Shown here: in pieces, positions 1 to 6,047 of the stretch | How positions within the stretch are numbered: position 1 is the first letter of the stretch | Layout: the number at the start of each line of letters is the position of its first letter | Source of the DNA: Chloroflexota bacterium | GTDB taxonomy: Bacteria > Chloroflexota > Limnocylindria > Limnocylindrales > CSP1-4 | DNA: 15,276 nt | Assembly (NCBI GenBank): GCA_021786915.1 | Contig: JAJYMP010000233.1 | Coordinates: 1 to 15,276 of the forward strand | Direction: 5' to 3' | Program-made: the position numbers and the translations under genes | Notes under the pieces: generated by a model | The model's input: only the letters and a program-made list of their open reading frames with translations | Told to the model about the DNA's origin: nothing | The model's database searches: none

Positions 1-131
1 GTCCACAAGCCGGTCAACCCGGCGCCCAGGATGGCGACGTCCGCGTCGGTGGTGCCGTCGAGCGGGGCACGGGGCGTCAGGTCGTCGTTGGCGGTCTCGA
101 GCCAGTAGGAGATCCTGCGGTAGTCGGTCAC
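1..131 (-). CDS. FAD-dependent oxidoreductase (DadA/glycine-oxidase-like), N-terminal fragment
   Basis: Only the first 43 codons are in the window; the gene continues past position 1. The translation begins MTDYRRISYWLETA and reaches ADVAILGAGLTGLW at about residues 29-43. That is the beta-alpha-beta dinucleotide-binding fold with GxGxxG that opens FAD-dependent amine and amino-acid oxidases. A Tyr/Trp-rich leader of about 25 residues before this motif is typical of the DadA/PuuB-like branch, so oxidation of an amine or amino acid is the likely role, but the substrate cannot be told. The GTG at 131 is preferred because TAGAGT sits 7 nt upstream, as in the leaderless genes of this window. An in-frame ATG at 194 is the alternative; it would add 21 residues unlike the family. 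Confidence 0.72.
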   Translation of the reverse strand, partial: MTDYRRISYWLETANDDLTPRAPLDGTTDADVAILGAGLTGLW

Positions 132-138
132 GGCGTCG

Positions 139-144
139 ACTCTA
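139..144 (-). promoter_or_regulatory. -10 box TAGAGT for a leaderless oxidoreductase transcript
   Basis: Read on the minus strand, TAGAGT lies 7 nt before the GTG at 131, so transcription would begin at or next to the start codon. There is no Shine-Dalgarno sequence. The same octamer GTAGAGTC precedes the aminotransferase gene at 3791-3798. No convincing -35 is visible. Confidence 0.4.
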
Positions 145-194
145 CGCAGGTCCGGCGATGTGGGTCGTCCCGTCTCGGCCGTGGCAACGATCAT

Positions 195-421
195 CCGCGT
201 CCTGACCCGCCCGTTTTCGAACTTGTTGAAACGTCGGCGCCGTCGCGCCGGGCTGCGCACCTCCGCAGCCCTCCGACCGGCCCCCGTGGCGCGCCGGATC
301 CCTCTCGTTTGCCACCGTTCCGCGCCCGCCGCGCTCCGCTGACCGACCCCCTAGGACGCGAGAACCGGTCGATCGACAGCCCGGCGTTCAAACCTAATGA
401 AGATTCGAGGGACGGGCGGCC
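195..421. other. Intergenic stretch without recognisable gene
   Basis: Upstream region of the truncated oxidoreductase. Frames here are short and arginine-rich and look like chance translations of GC-rich DNA. No tRNA-like cloverleaf, hairpin terminator or clear promoter was found by eye. Confidence 0.4.
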
Positions 422-694
422 CTACCGGCCTGCCACCTCACGGGGCCAAGCCTCGGGGGGGGTCGTCGCGAAGCCGGCGGTCCGGAAGTCGGCGTCGAGC
501 GCCGGCGCATGCAGGTGACGCTGGTGCATCGCGCGCAGATCGGGCACTGGGTCCTGCCACAGAGCCAACCAAGGTGGCTGCGTCGCCGTGGCCCACACGA
601 GGTCCGCTGCGACGACCGACGGGTCCGGGCTGAGGGTTGGGGTTGGTCGGCGGAAGCCGGTTTCAAAGGGCAGGCAGCCATCGACCGGGTTCAC
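422..694 (-). CDS. Doubtful small hypothetical protein (90 aa) or gene remnant
   Basis: A 90-codon frame opening with GTG at 694. I do not recognise it. In its favour, about four fifths of its codons end in G or C, and the composition is protein-like rather than the Arg/Pro/Gly-rich pattern of chance frames here: the middle reads AADLVWATATQPPWLALWQD and the end is rich in Ala, Phe, Asp and Trp. Against it, there is no good ribosome site, no homology I can name, and it starts inside a short direct-repeat tract. It lies in the same frame as the UDP-sugar dehydrogenase upstream, separated from it by that gene's TGA and 18 sense codons, so it could be a decayed tail or a remnant of another gene. 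Confidence 0.25.
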   Translation of the reverse strand: MNPVDGCLPFETGFRRPTPTLSPDPSVVAADLVWATATQPPWLALWQDPVPDLRAMHQRHLHAPALDADFRTAGFATTPPEAWPREVAGR

Positions 695-695
695 G

Positions 696-738
696 AGGAT
701 CGCCAGCGACCAGGATCGCCAGGATCGCCAGGACCGGC
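696..738. repeat. Short direct repeats of AGGATCGCC
   Basis: AGGATCGCC occurs at 696-704, 712-720 and 721-729, with a degenerate copy at 730-738. The last three are tandem. They lie just downstream of the UDP-sugar dehydrogenase stop codon. On the minus strand the unit would encode Trp-Arg-Ser repeats. This is probably replication slippage in the 3' flank. Confidence 0.6.
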
Positions 739-745
739 GCCGGTC
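732..745 (-). terminator. Palindrome GACCGGCGCCGGTC after UDP-sugar dehydrogenase
   Basis: A perfect 14-bp palindrome begins 3 nt after the dehydrogenase stop codon. In RNA it could form a short GC hairpin with a small loop. There is no U-tract, so a terminator role is only possible. Confidence 0.25.
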
Positions 746-748
746 GCG

Positions 749-2053
749 TCAGGCGCCCGTCGACCACCCCGCGCCCAGGCGCAGCACCTGCTTCGGCCTG
801 ACGGCCCGCCCTCGCGACGAGTTGACGGTGTCGACCACCAAGTCGGCGTTCGCGTAGAGGTGATCCCACTCGACGTTCCGGTGGGCGGTCACCACCACCA
901 GCACGTCGGCCCAGTGGAGCAGCGCGTCGAGGCCCACGCCCGTGTGGGCCCCGCCCGCGTCGTCGCGGAACTCGGGCACGTGCGGGTCGTGGTACCGGAC
1001 CTCGGCGCCGCGCTCGGCGAGGAGCGCGAGCACCGCGCCCGCGGGCGAGTTGCGCGGGTCGTGCACGTTGGGCTTGAACGCGACGCCGATCACGCCCACG
1101 CGCGAGCCCTTGAGCGCCTTGCTGCGCTCGTTGAGCGCCTCGGCGGTCAGGTCCACCACGTGGCGCGGCATCGCGAAGTTGATGTCGCCCGCGAGCTCGA
1201 TGAAGCGGTCGGTGAAGTCGAACTCCCGCGCCCGCCACGACAGGTAGTAGGGGTCCACCGGGATGCAGTGCCCGCCGACGCCTGGACCGGGGGTGAACCG
1301 CATGAAGCCGAAGGGCTTGGTCGCCGCCGCGTCGATGACCTCCCAGACGTCGAGGCCCATCCGCTCGCACAGCAGTGCGAGCTGGTTGACGAACGCGATG
1401 TTGACGTTGCGGAACGTGTTCTCGAGCAGCTTCGCCATCTCGGCGGCGTCGGGCGAGGAGAGCGTGAGCACCCGGTCGTTGATCCGGCCCAGCAGGGCCG
1501 CCGCGCGGTCCGTGGCCGCCGGCGTCGAGCCGCCGACCAGCCGCGGCACTCCGCGCGACGCGGACGCCGGGTCGCCCGGGTTGACGCGCTCCGGCGCGAA
1601 GGCGAGGTCGAAGTCCGCGCCTGCCCGGAGGCCGCCCTCCTCGAGCACCTCCCGGAGCGGCCCCATGGTGGTGCCGGGGAAGGTCGTGGACTGCAGGATG
1701 ACGAGCTGCCCGGCACGCAGGTGGTCGCGGATCAGCCGTCCCGCGGAGAGGACCGGGCCGAGGTCGGGGTCCTTGGTGCCGGTGACCGGCGTGGGCACGC
1801 AGATGAACACGGCGTCGGCGGCGGAGACGGCGGCCTCGGCAGGGCCCGACAGGCGCAGGCGGCCGTCGAGCGCGGCGCCCAGCCGCTCGTCGGTGATGTC
1901 GTCGATCGGCGAGCGGCGCGAGGCCAGCTCGGCGATCCGGCGGGCGGAGGCGTCGATGCCCTCGACGTCGAGGCCGGCCTCCGCGAACGCGATGGCGAGC
2001 GGCAGGCCGACGTAGCCGAGGCCGATGACGGCCACCCGGGTGTCGTGCGTCAT
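749..2053 (-). CDS. UDP-sugar 6-dehydrogenase (UDP-HexNAc dehydrogenase, WbpA/WecC-like)
   Basis: A complete 434-residue member of the UDP-glucose/GDP-mannose dehydrogenase family. It oxidises C6 of a nucleotide sugar to the uronic acid using two NAD+, supplying precursors for surface polysaccharide. The N-terminal Rossmann fold has VIGLGYVGLPLA (9-20). Next come FICVPTPV (83-90), QSTTFPGTT (121-129) and FAPERVNPGD (152-161). The middle domain has AKLLENTFRNVN (207-218; Lys208 and Asn212 are family active-site residues), and the nucleophile Cys263 lies in GVGGHCIPVDPYYLSW. The C-terminal UDP-binding domain starts near VIGVAFKPNVHDPRNSP (321-337). STTFPGTT and GGHCIPVDPYY suggest the UDP-N-acetylglucosamine/mannosamine branch rather than strict UDP-glucose dehydrogenase, but motifs alone do not settle it. 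The ATG at 2053 starts the fold directly and follows TATCCT by 6 nt. No other glycan gene is adjacent except a GT87-like protein 3 kb away. Confidence 0.93.
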   Translation of the reverse strand: MTHDTRVAVIGLGYVGLPLAIAFAEAGLDVEGIDASARRIAELASRRSPIDDITDERLGAALDGRLRLSGPAEAAVSAADAVFICVPTPVTGTKDPDLGPVLSAGRLIRDHLRAGQLVILQSTTFPGTTMGPLREVLEEGGLRAGADFDLAFAPERVNPGDPASASRGVPRLVGGSTPAATDRAAALLGRINDRVLTLSSPDAAEMAKLLENTFRNVNIAFVNQLALLCERMGLDVWEVIDAAATKPFGFMRFTPGPGVGGHCIPVDPYYLSWRAREFDFTDRFIELAGDINFAMPRHVVDLTAEALNERSKALKGSRVGVIGVAFKPNVHDPRNSPAGAVLALLAERGAEVRYHDPHVPEFRDDAGGAHTGVGLDALLHWADVLVVVTAHRNVEWDHLYANADLVVDTVNSSRGRAVRPKQVLRLGAGWSTGA

Positions 2054-2059
2054 CGCGCA

Positions 2060-2065
2060 AGGATA
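2060..2065 (-). promoter_or_regulatory. -10 box TATCCT for a leaderless UDP-sugar dehydrogenase transcript
   Basis: On the minus strand TATCCT ends 6 nt before the ATG at 2053, and no Shine-Dalgarno motif lies between. This spacing puts the transcription start at the A of the start codon. The same hexamer forms the better marR promoter at 7952-7957. No clear -35 is seen. Confidence 0.45.
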
Positions 2066-2152
2066 GCCGCCGACCGGGCGCCGGCGAGGGCCTCCGGCGG
2101 CGCGTCCGACGAAACCCGACCGGCGCGCCGCACGGCCCTGCACCACACGCGC

Positions 2153-2158
2153 TACGCT
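2153..2158 (+). promoter_or_regulatory. -10 box TACGCT for the small acidic protein gene
   Basis: TACGCT fits TAnnnT and lies 33 nt before the ATG at 2192. The leader carries a good ribosome site, GAGGAAGA at 2177-2184, 7 nt from the ATG. No convincing -35. The start is about 140 bp from the divergent dehydrogenase start. Confidence 0.35.
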
Positions 2159-2191
2159 CGGCGCACCATCCCGCGCGAGGAAGACTTCCCC

Positions 2192-2551
2192 ATGACCGAC
2201 TCACCCGCCACGCTCGGCGAGCTGTTCCGCTCACTCGGCCTGTCGCTGACCATCCGCCCCGTGGACGAGGACTCGTGGGCGTGCACGCTGACGCGCCCCG
2301 ACGGCGCGGTCTACGAGATCGACGCCGTGTCGTTCTTCGACGTCGACCCCGAGACCGGCGACGAGTGGGCCGTGGAGCCCTCGCCGTCGCGGGTCATGAG
2401 CGTGCTCGCGGGCGGCGACGTCGAGGCGGACGAGGACGACGGCGAGGCGCCCGTGGACGTGACCGCCGAGACCGAGGCGTCAGTCCGGGCCTTCCTGGGC
2501 GACGCGTCCTACGAGCTGCTGCTCGAGCTCGACGACGCCGAGAGCGAGTAG
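2192..2551 (+). CDS. Small acidic hypothetical protein (119 aa)
   Basis: I do not recognise a family. The protein is soluble and very acidic, with no signal peptide, membrane helix, cysteine pair or nucleotide-binding motif; its one cysteine is Cys31. Residues 6-60 look like a compact alpha/beta domain: a short helix (LGELFRSLGLSLTI), then strands around WACTLTRPDGAVYEIDAVSFF. After VMSVLAGG comes a low-complexity acidic linker (about 75-90, VEADEDDGEAPVDV), followed by a C-terminal helix ending LLLELDDAESE. The ATG is supported by GAGGAAGA 7 nt upstream and by coding-like composition. It stands alone, divergent from the dehydrogenase and convergent with the redoxin. A peptide-binding or regulatory role is possible, but nothing shows it. 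Confidence 0.75.
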   Translation: MTDSPATLGELFRSLGLSLTIRPVDEDSWACTLTRPDGAVYEIDAVSFFDVDPETGDEWAVEPSPSRVMSVLAGGDVEADEDDGEAPVDVTAETEASVRAFLGDASYELLLELDDAESE

Positions 2552-2581
2552 TCCCTCCGCGCCTGGCCGGCACCCGGGAGA

Positions 2582-2863
2582 TCAGAGCGTCACCACCAGC
2601 GGAGGCGCGTCCAGCGCGGCGTTGAGCTCCTCGTCGGACGGCTCCATCAGGATGCCGCCGGCGGGCAGGACGATGACCGGGATCGCGGGGTAGCCGTTCG
2701 CGGCCAGCTCGGCCCGGATCTCCGGCTGGGCGGCGACGTCCACCCACGTGTAGCCGGTCTGGCGCTCGGCGAGGAGCCGCTTGGAGCGGCGGCAGTCGGG
2801 GCACCAGTCGGCGCCGTAGACGATGAGGGTGGCGGAATCGGCGATGGGGTGCGTGATGGTCAT
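2582..2863 (-). CDS. Mycoredoxin/glutaredoxin-like thiol-disulfide protein
   Basis: A 93-residue single thioredoxin-fold domain. The active site is YGADWCPDCRRSKRLL (16-31), with redox cysteines Cys21 and Cys24. The cis-proline region follows at YPAIPVIVLP (58-67), and the domain ends with GGILMEPSDEEL (69-80). This arrangement matches the glutaredoxin/mycoredoxin-1 group of high-GC Gram-positives and relatives, which reduces mixed disulfides of mycothiol or similar thiols. Whether this organism makes such a thiol is unknown, so mycothiol dependence is inference. The ATG at 2863 was chosen over an upstream frame opening at 2986: the fold begins right after it, GACAAT lies 6 nt before it, and the extra 41 residues would be Arg-rich and unlike the family. 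It is divergent from the VIT1-like gene. Confidence 0.87.
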   Translation of the reverse strand: MTITHPIADSATLIVYGADWCPDCRRSKRLLAERQTGYTWVDVAAQPEIRAELAANGYPAIPVIVLPAGGILMEPSDEELNAALDAPPLVVTL

Positions 2864-2869
2864 GCCCTG

Positions 2870-2875
2870 ATTGTC
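2870..2875 (-). promoter_or_regulatory. -10-like box GACAAT before the redoxin gene
   Basis: On the minus strand CCGACAATCAGGGC precedes the ATG at 2863, so the hexamer is 6 nt from the start codon, the leaderless spacing. The same CGACAAT core recurs at 2914-2920 and 6017-6023 (minus) and at 2955-2961 (plus). The first base of the hexamer is G where T is usual. Confidence 0.4.
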
Positions 2876-2912
2876 GGGCCAGTCCGGGGCTGGCGCCGAG
2901 GGCCGATGGGAG

Positions 2913-2962
2913 GATTGTCGCCGCCCCCGACGCGCCCCCGAAAGGCCAGCCAGGCGACAATC
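2913..2962. repeat. Inverted repeat gattgtcgcc/ggcgacaatc in a divergent promoter region
   Basis: GATTGTCGCC (2913-2922) and GGCGACAATC (2953-2962) are a perfect 10-bp inverted repeat with a 30-bp spacer, between the divergent redoxin and VIT1-like genes. Each arm contains the CGACAAT motif pointing outward, so the arms may be a pair of divergent -10 boxes, an operator, or both. The plus-strand arm lies 39 nt before the VIT1-like GTG; the minus-strand arm lies 50 nt before the redoxin ATG. Confidence 0.5.
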
Positions 2963-3000
2963 GACCCGTCGAGCCCCCGCCCCCAAAGAGGTCCGCCGCC

Positions 3001-3744
3001 GTGTCGTCGTTCGGCTCGCTCCGCGCCCGCTGGTCGTCGCTCCTCGAGCCCGAGAACCCGCACGACACGCCCGGCGCCTCGATCGTCCGGCCCGTCGTGT
3101 TCGGCGCGTCGGATGGCCTGGTCAGCAACCTCGCGCTGATCATGGGCGTGGGCGCGGCGTCCAACAACAGCCACACCGTGCTCATCGCCGGCGTCGCGGG
3201 CCTGCTGGCGGGCGCCTTCTCGATGGCGATGGGCGAGTACATCAGCGTCCGCAGCCAGCACGAGATCCTCGACTACCAGGTCCATCTGGAGCGGCACCAG
3301 CTGCGGGAGGACCCGTCGGCCGAGGCCGCGATCCTGCGCGACATCTACCGCTCTCGCGGACTCTCGGAGCGCGAGTCCAGCCTGATCGTCGAGCGCGTCA
3401 TGGCCGACCACGAGATCGCCGTCGAGACCTTCGTCCGCGAGGAGATCGGCCTGTCCGAGCAGACGATGGGCTCGCCCGTGACCGCCGGGGCGAGCAGCTT
3501 CTTCGCATTCTCGCTGGGCGCGGTGGTACCGGTCGTCCCCTACTTCGCGTCGACCGGGGCCGCCGCCTTGTGGGGCGCGCTCGCCCTGTCGATGGCGGCC
3601 CTGTTCGCCGTGGGTGCGGCCGTGTCCACGCTCACGCACCGACCGGCCCTGCTAGTCGGCGCGCGGCAGGTCGGTCTCGGGCTCGCCGCGTCCCTGATCA
3701 CGTACGGGATCGGCGCCGTGCTGGGGAGAGTCGCCGCACTCTGA
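3001..3744 (+). CDS. VIT1/CCC1-family iron/manganese transporter
   Basis: A 247-residue membrane protein of the VIT1/CCC1 (DUF125) family, which exports Fe2+ or Mn2+ from the cytoplasm (in eukaryotes, into vacuoles). Helix 1 carries VFGASDGLVSNLALIMGV (33-50) with the conserved Asp38. Helix 2 ends in GAFSMAMGEYISVRSQ (71-86), whose Met-Gly-Glu-Tyr is the metal-translocation signature. Residues about 87-155 form the charged cytoplasmic helical domain, rich in Glu and His, that binds metal in the plant protein. Three more helices follow (about 159-181, 187-209, 222-243), starting SPVTAGASSFFAFSLGAVVP. Five helices and this length are normal for the family. The GTG start has AAAGAGGT at 2985-2992, 8 nt upstream. 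Divergence from a thiol redoxin fits metal and redox homeostasis, but co-regulation is inference. Confidence 0.93.
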   Translation: MSSFGSLRARWSSLLEPENPHDTPGASIVRPVVFGASDGLVSNLALIMGVGAASNNSHTVLIAGVAGLLAGAFSMAMGEYISVRSQHEILDYQVHLERHQLREDPSAEAAILRDIYRSRGLSERESSLIVERVMADHEIAVETFVREEIGLSEQTMGSPVTAGASSFFAFSLGAVVPVVPYFASTGAAALWGALALSMAALFAVGAAVSTLTHRPALLVGARQVGLGLAASLITYGIGAVLGRVAAL

Positions 3745-3754
3745 CGCACTCTGA
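3735..3754 (+). repeat. Perfect tandem duplication of CGCACTCTGA across a stop codon
   Basis: CGCACTCTGA occurs at 3735-3744 and again at 3745-3754. The first copy holds the last codons and TGA stop of the VIT1-like gene; the second lies immediately downstream. This looks like a recent 10-bp slippage duplication and leaves the protein end unchanged. Confidence 0.8.
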
Positions 3755-3791
3755 GGTCGGCCGCCACTCGCCCGCAACCGGGCCACACGTG

Positions 3792-3797
3792 TAGAGT
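3792..3797 (+). promoter_or_regulatory. -10 box TAGAGT for the aminotransferase
   Basis: TAGAGT, within GTAGAGTC, lies 40 nt before the ATG at 3838. The leader has a short ribosome site GAGG at 3827-3830, 7 nt from the ATG. No clear -35 is visible 16-18 nt upstream. Confidence 0.4.
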
Positions 3798-3837
3798 CCT
3801 GCTGGCGCCCCCCTGAGCCCTGCGTCGAGGTCCTCCC

Positions 3838-5046
3838 ATGCTCCCGTCTTTCGCCCGCGTCGCCGCCCCGCCCGACCCGATCCTCGGCCTGGCCGAGGCG
3901 TTCCGCAACGATCCGCGCCCCCACAAGGTCAACCTCTCGGCCGGCGTGTTCGTCGACGAGACCGGCAAGACACCCCTGCTCGCCACCGTGATCGAGGCGG
4001 AGCGACGCCTCGCGGAGGGGGCCGCGACCAAGCTCTACCGGCCCATCGACGGCGAGCTCGCCTACCGCGAGCTGGTGCGGGAGCTCGTGCTGGGCAAGGA
4101 CCACGAGGCCGTGGTGTCGGGCCGGGCGCTCGCGACCCAGACCCCGGGCGGCACGGGTGGGCTCCGGGTGGCGGCCGACCTCCTGCGCCAGACCGGCGCC
4201 TCAGAGACGCTGTGGATGAGCGAGCCGACCTGGCCCAACCATCCGGCCATGTTCCAGGCAGCCGGGTTCAAGGTCCGCACCTACCCGTACACCGATCCGA
4301 CCGGCCGCCGGATCGACGAGGAGGGCATGCTCGCGGCCCTCGGCCAGGGGAGCCCGGGCGACATCGTCCTGCTCCACGGCGCCTGCCACAACCCGACCGG
4401 CGTCGACCCATCGCCCGAGCTCTGGCGACGGATCGGCGACCTCGTGGAGGAGCGGCGGCTCCTGCCACTGGTCGACCTCGCCTACCAGGGCTTCGGCGAC
4501 GGGCTGCGCGAGGATGCCGCGGGCCTGATGGAGCTGGTCCGGCCGGGCGCCGAGCTGCTGGTCTCCACGTCGTTCTCCAAGACGTTCTCGCTCTACTCGG
4601 AGCGAGTCGGCGCCATGCTCCTGATCGCCCGCTCCGCTGCGGACGCCAACGCCGCCCAGTCGCACGTCAAGGCGGCGATCCGCGTCAACTACTCGAACCC
4701 GCCCGCCCACGGTGCAGACATCGTCCGCACGATCCTCGCCGACGCCGAGCTGCGCCCGCGATGGGAGATCGAGCTGGCCGGGATGCGGTCGCGGATCAAG
4801 GGCAACCGGCGCGCGGTGGTGGACGCCCTCGAGGCCCGGCGGGTCCCGGGCGACTGGAGCGGGATCGCAACGCAGCGCGGCATGTTCGCGCTGCTGGGCC
4901 TGTCGACCCACCAGGTCGCGCAGCTCCGCGACGAGCACGGCGTCTACGTCGTCGGCAAGGGGCGGATCAACGTGGCCGGCTTCACGAGCGCCAACCTCGA
5001 TCCGTTCGCCGACGCGCTGGCCGCGGTGGTCGCCGCCGGGGGCTGA
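3838..5046 (+). CDS. Aspartate/aromatic aminotransferase (class I, AspC/TyrB type)
   Basis: A 402-residue PLP-dependent aminotransferase of subgroup I-alpha, which moves the amino group between aspartate (or aromatic amino acids) and 2-oxoglutarate. All key sites are present: NLSAGVFVDETG near the N-terminus (32-43), TWPNH with the PLP-stacking Trp132, HNPTGVDP with Asn185, VDLAYQGFGDGL with Asp213 and Tyr216, and the Schiff-base Lys248 in STSFSKTFSLYSERVG. Both substrate-carboxylate arginines are kept: Arg282 in AAIRVNYSNPPAHG (the Arg292 equivalent) and Arg376 in GKGRINVAGFTSANLDPF (the Arg386 equivalent). Dicarboxylate substrates are therefore expected; aromatic activity cannot be excluded. 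Length and motif order match E. coli AspC/TyrB, a type less common in Gram-positive-like bacteria than the I-gamma form. It appears monocistronic, with its own promoter and a convergent neighbour. Confidence 0.95.
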   Translation: MLPSFARVAAPPDPILGLAEAFRNDPRPHKVNLSAGVFVDETGKTPLLATVIEAERRLAEGAATKLYRPIDGELAYRELVRELVLGKDHEAVVSGRALATQTPGGTGGLRVAADLLRQTGASETLWMSEPTWPNHPAMFQAAGFKVRTYPYTDPTGRRIDEEGMLAALGQGSPGDIVLLHGACHNPTGVDPSPELWRRIGDLVEERRLLPLVDLAYQGFGDGLREDAAGLMELVRPGAELLVSTSFSKTFSLYSERVGAMLLIARSAADANAAQSHVKAAIRVNYSNPPAHGADIVRTILADAELRPRWEIELAGMRSRIKGNRRAVVDALEARRVPGDWSGIATQRGMFALLGLSTHQVAQLRDEHGVYVVGKGRINVAGFTSANLDPFADALAAVVAAGG

Positions 5047-5063
5047 CTCCGCGCCTGATGCCC

Positions 5064-5105
5064 GCGCCGCGTGGACGGCGCCCAGGCTCCGCGGCGATGC
5101 GCCGC
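5064..5105. terminator. Two short GC hairpins between convergent genes
   Basis: GCGCCG/CGGCGC (5064-5069 and 5076-5081) and GCGGCG/CGCCGC around ATG (5091-5096 and 5100-5105) can each form a 6-bp stem between the ends of the aminotransferase and GT87-like genes. There is no U-tract. A shared termination region is plausible but unproven. Confidence 0.3.
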
Positions 5106-5113
5106 CCGCCGTG

Positions 5114-6010
5114 TCAGGTGCGCCTGGCAGGCGTTCGCGGCGCGGCCGCGCGCAGGCGCGCCCACGCCCGGGCGCGCTCCTCGCGCGTGGTCAGGGGGAT
5201 CACGCCCAGCAGCATCGAGAGCGATCCGTACCACAGGGCCGGCAGCGCCAGCATCGCGCCCACCGGCACGGTCCAGCGCTGGTTCCGCCGCGCGCCCCAG
5301 GCGATCAGCGCCACGCCGATCGGCCCGCGGACCAGCAGCGGGATGGGGATCGCGGCCCAGGTGCCGCCCTTGCCCGTGTTGCCGCGGAGCAGGTCGGTCC
5401 AGTCGCGCCACGCCTGCGGCATGAGCAGGTACGAGACCGCGGCGATGGCAGCCGTCGCTCCGAGGGCGATCGCCAGCGCGCGCCACTCGCGCCGCACGGC
5501 GAACCACAGCAGCCCCACCCCGGGCGTGATCTTGGTCAGCAGCAGGAACGCCCAGGTCCAGGGGTGGCGGAACCCCTTGACGATCGCGAGCGCGAGCAGG
5601 AGCGAGACGTTGCCGCCCGCGATCTCCATGGCGCCCACCACCAGGCCGAGCAGGAGGTAGTCCGGCCCGGTCAGGAACCAGACGGCGGCGATCAGGATCG
5701 CGGTCCAGGCCGCCACGAACAGCGTCCACGGCAGGAGGTTGAGCGGGGACAGGAGCTGGGCGAAGGCAGGCGAATAGGGGTAGGCGCCGATGGCGTTCCA
5801 GTCGGTGCGTCCGGCGTACAGGTCCGCGTAGTTGAACCCGTAGTAGGAGCGGGCGTCCTGGGCGGTGACCGGCTGGCCGTTCCATGGTTGGGTCGCGTTG
5901 ACCGTGGGGTCCGACCAGGCGATGACCAGCACCCACATGATGAGCGCCAACGCGATCCCGGCGAGGAGGCGCGGGTCGATGCGGGCGGCGAGGCGTGGCG
6001 AGACGGTCAC
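5114..6010 (-). CDS. GT87/DUF2029-family integral membrane protein, compact
   Basis: A 298-residue, highly hydrophobic protein resembling the DUF2029/glycosyltransferase family 87 of polyprenyl-phosphate-sugar-dependent mannosyltransferases. An N-terminal helix (about 14-33) is followed by an outer loop with DARSYYGFNYADLYAG (52-67) and the family-like YPYSPAFAQLLSPL (77-90). Further helices follow at about 92-113, 117-130, 133-146, 153-170, 178-197, 220-240 and 246-270. GGNVSLLLALA (132-142) and LTKITPGVGLLWF (158-170) resemble the conserved GQ/GN and Lys-Pro-like segments. The usual length is about 400-450 residues, so this is a short version. The C-terminus is an Arg/Ala-rich cytoplasmic tail. 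The GTG at 6010 was chosen because GACAAT is 6 nt upstream. Donor and acceptor are unknown. Confidence 0.75.
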   Translation of the reverse strand: MTVSPRLAARIDPRLLAGIALALIMWVLVIAWSDPTVNATQPWNGQPVTAQDARSYYGFNYADLYAGRTDWNAIGAYPYSPAFAQLLSPLNLLPWTLFVAAWTAILIAAVWFLTGPDYLLLGLVVGAMEIAGGNVSLLLALAIVKGFRHPWTWAFLLLTKITPGVGLLWFAVRREWRALAIALGATAAIAAVSYLLMPQAWRDWTDLLRGNTGKGGTWAAIPIPLLVRGPIGVALIAWGARRNQRWTVPVGAMLALPALWYGSLSMLLGVIPLTTREERARAWARLRAAAPRTPARRT

Positions 6011-6016
6011 CCGCCC

Positions 6017-6022
6017 ATTGTC
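6017..6022 (-). promoter_or_regulatory. -10-like box GACAAT before the GT87-like gene
   Basis: On the minus strand CCGACAATGGGCGG precedes the GTG at 6010, leaving 6 nt between hexamer and start codon. There is no Shine-Dalgarno sequence at usable spacing. This suggests a leaderless transcript. The box is 25 bp from the divergent box at 6048-6053. Confidence 0.4.
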
Positions 6023-6047
6023 GGGGATGCGGGCCGCCCTGACCCCG

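Noticed and set aside
696..738. AGGATCGCC copies as a CRISPR-like array
   Set aside because: The unit is 9 bp, three copies are tandem without spacers, and there are no cas genes.
509..2551. A 680-codon plus-strand frame opposite the UDP-sugar dehydrogenase, joined to the small acidic protein
   Set aside because: The first 560 codons are the antisense of a clear dehydrogenase and are Arg/Val/His-rich without any domain. Only the last 119 codons, with their own ribosome site, are a real gene.
2864..2986. N-terminal extension of the redoxin as a signal or targeting sequence
   Set aside because: The 41 extra residues are Arg-rich with no hydrophobic core, and the stretch contains the promoter boxes and inverted repeat.
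4212..5660. Plus-strand frame of 482 codons overlapping the aminotransferase and GT87-like genes
   Set aside because: It runs across the ends of two convergent, well-supported genes, is Arg/Pro/Ala-rich and has no recognisable motif.
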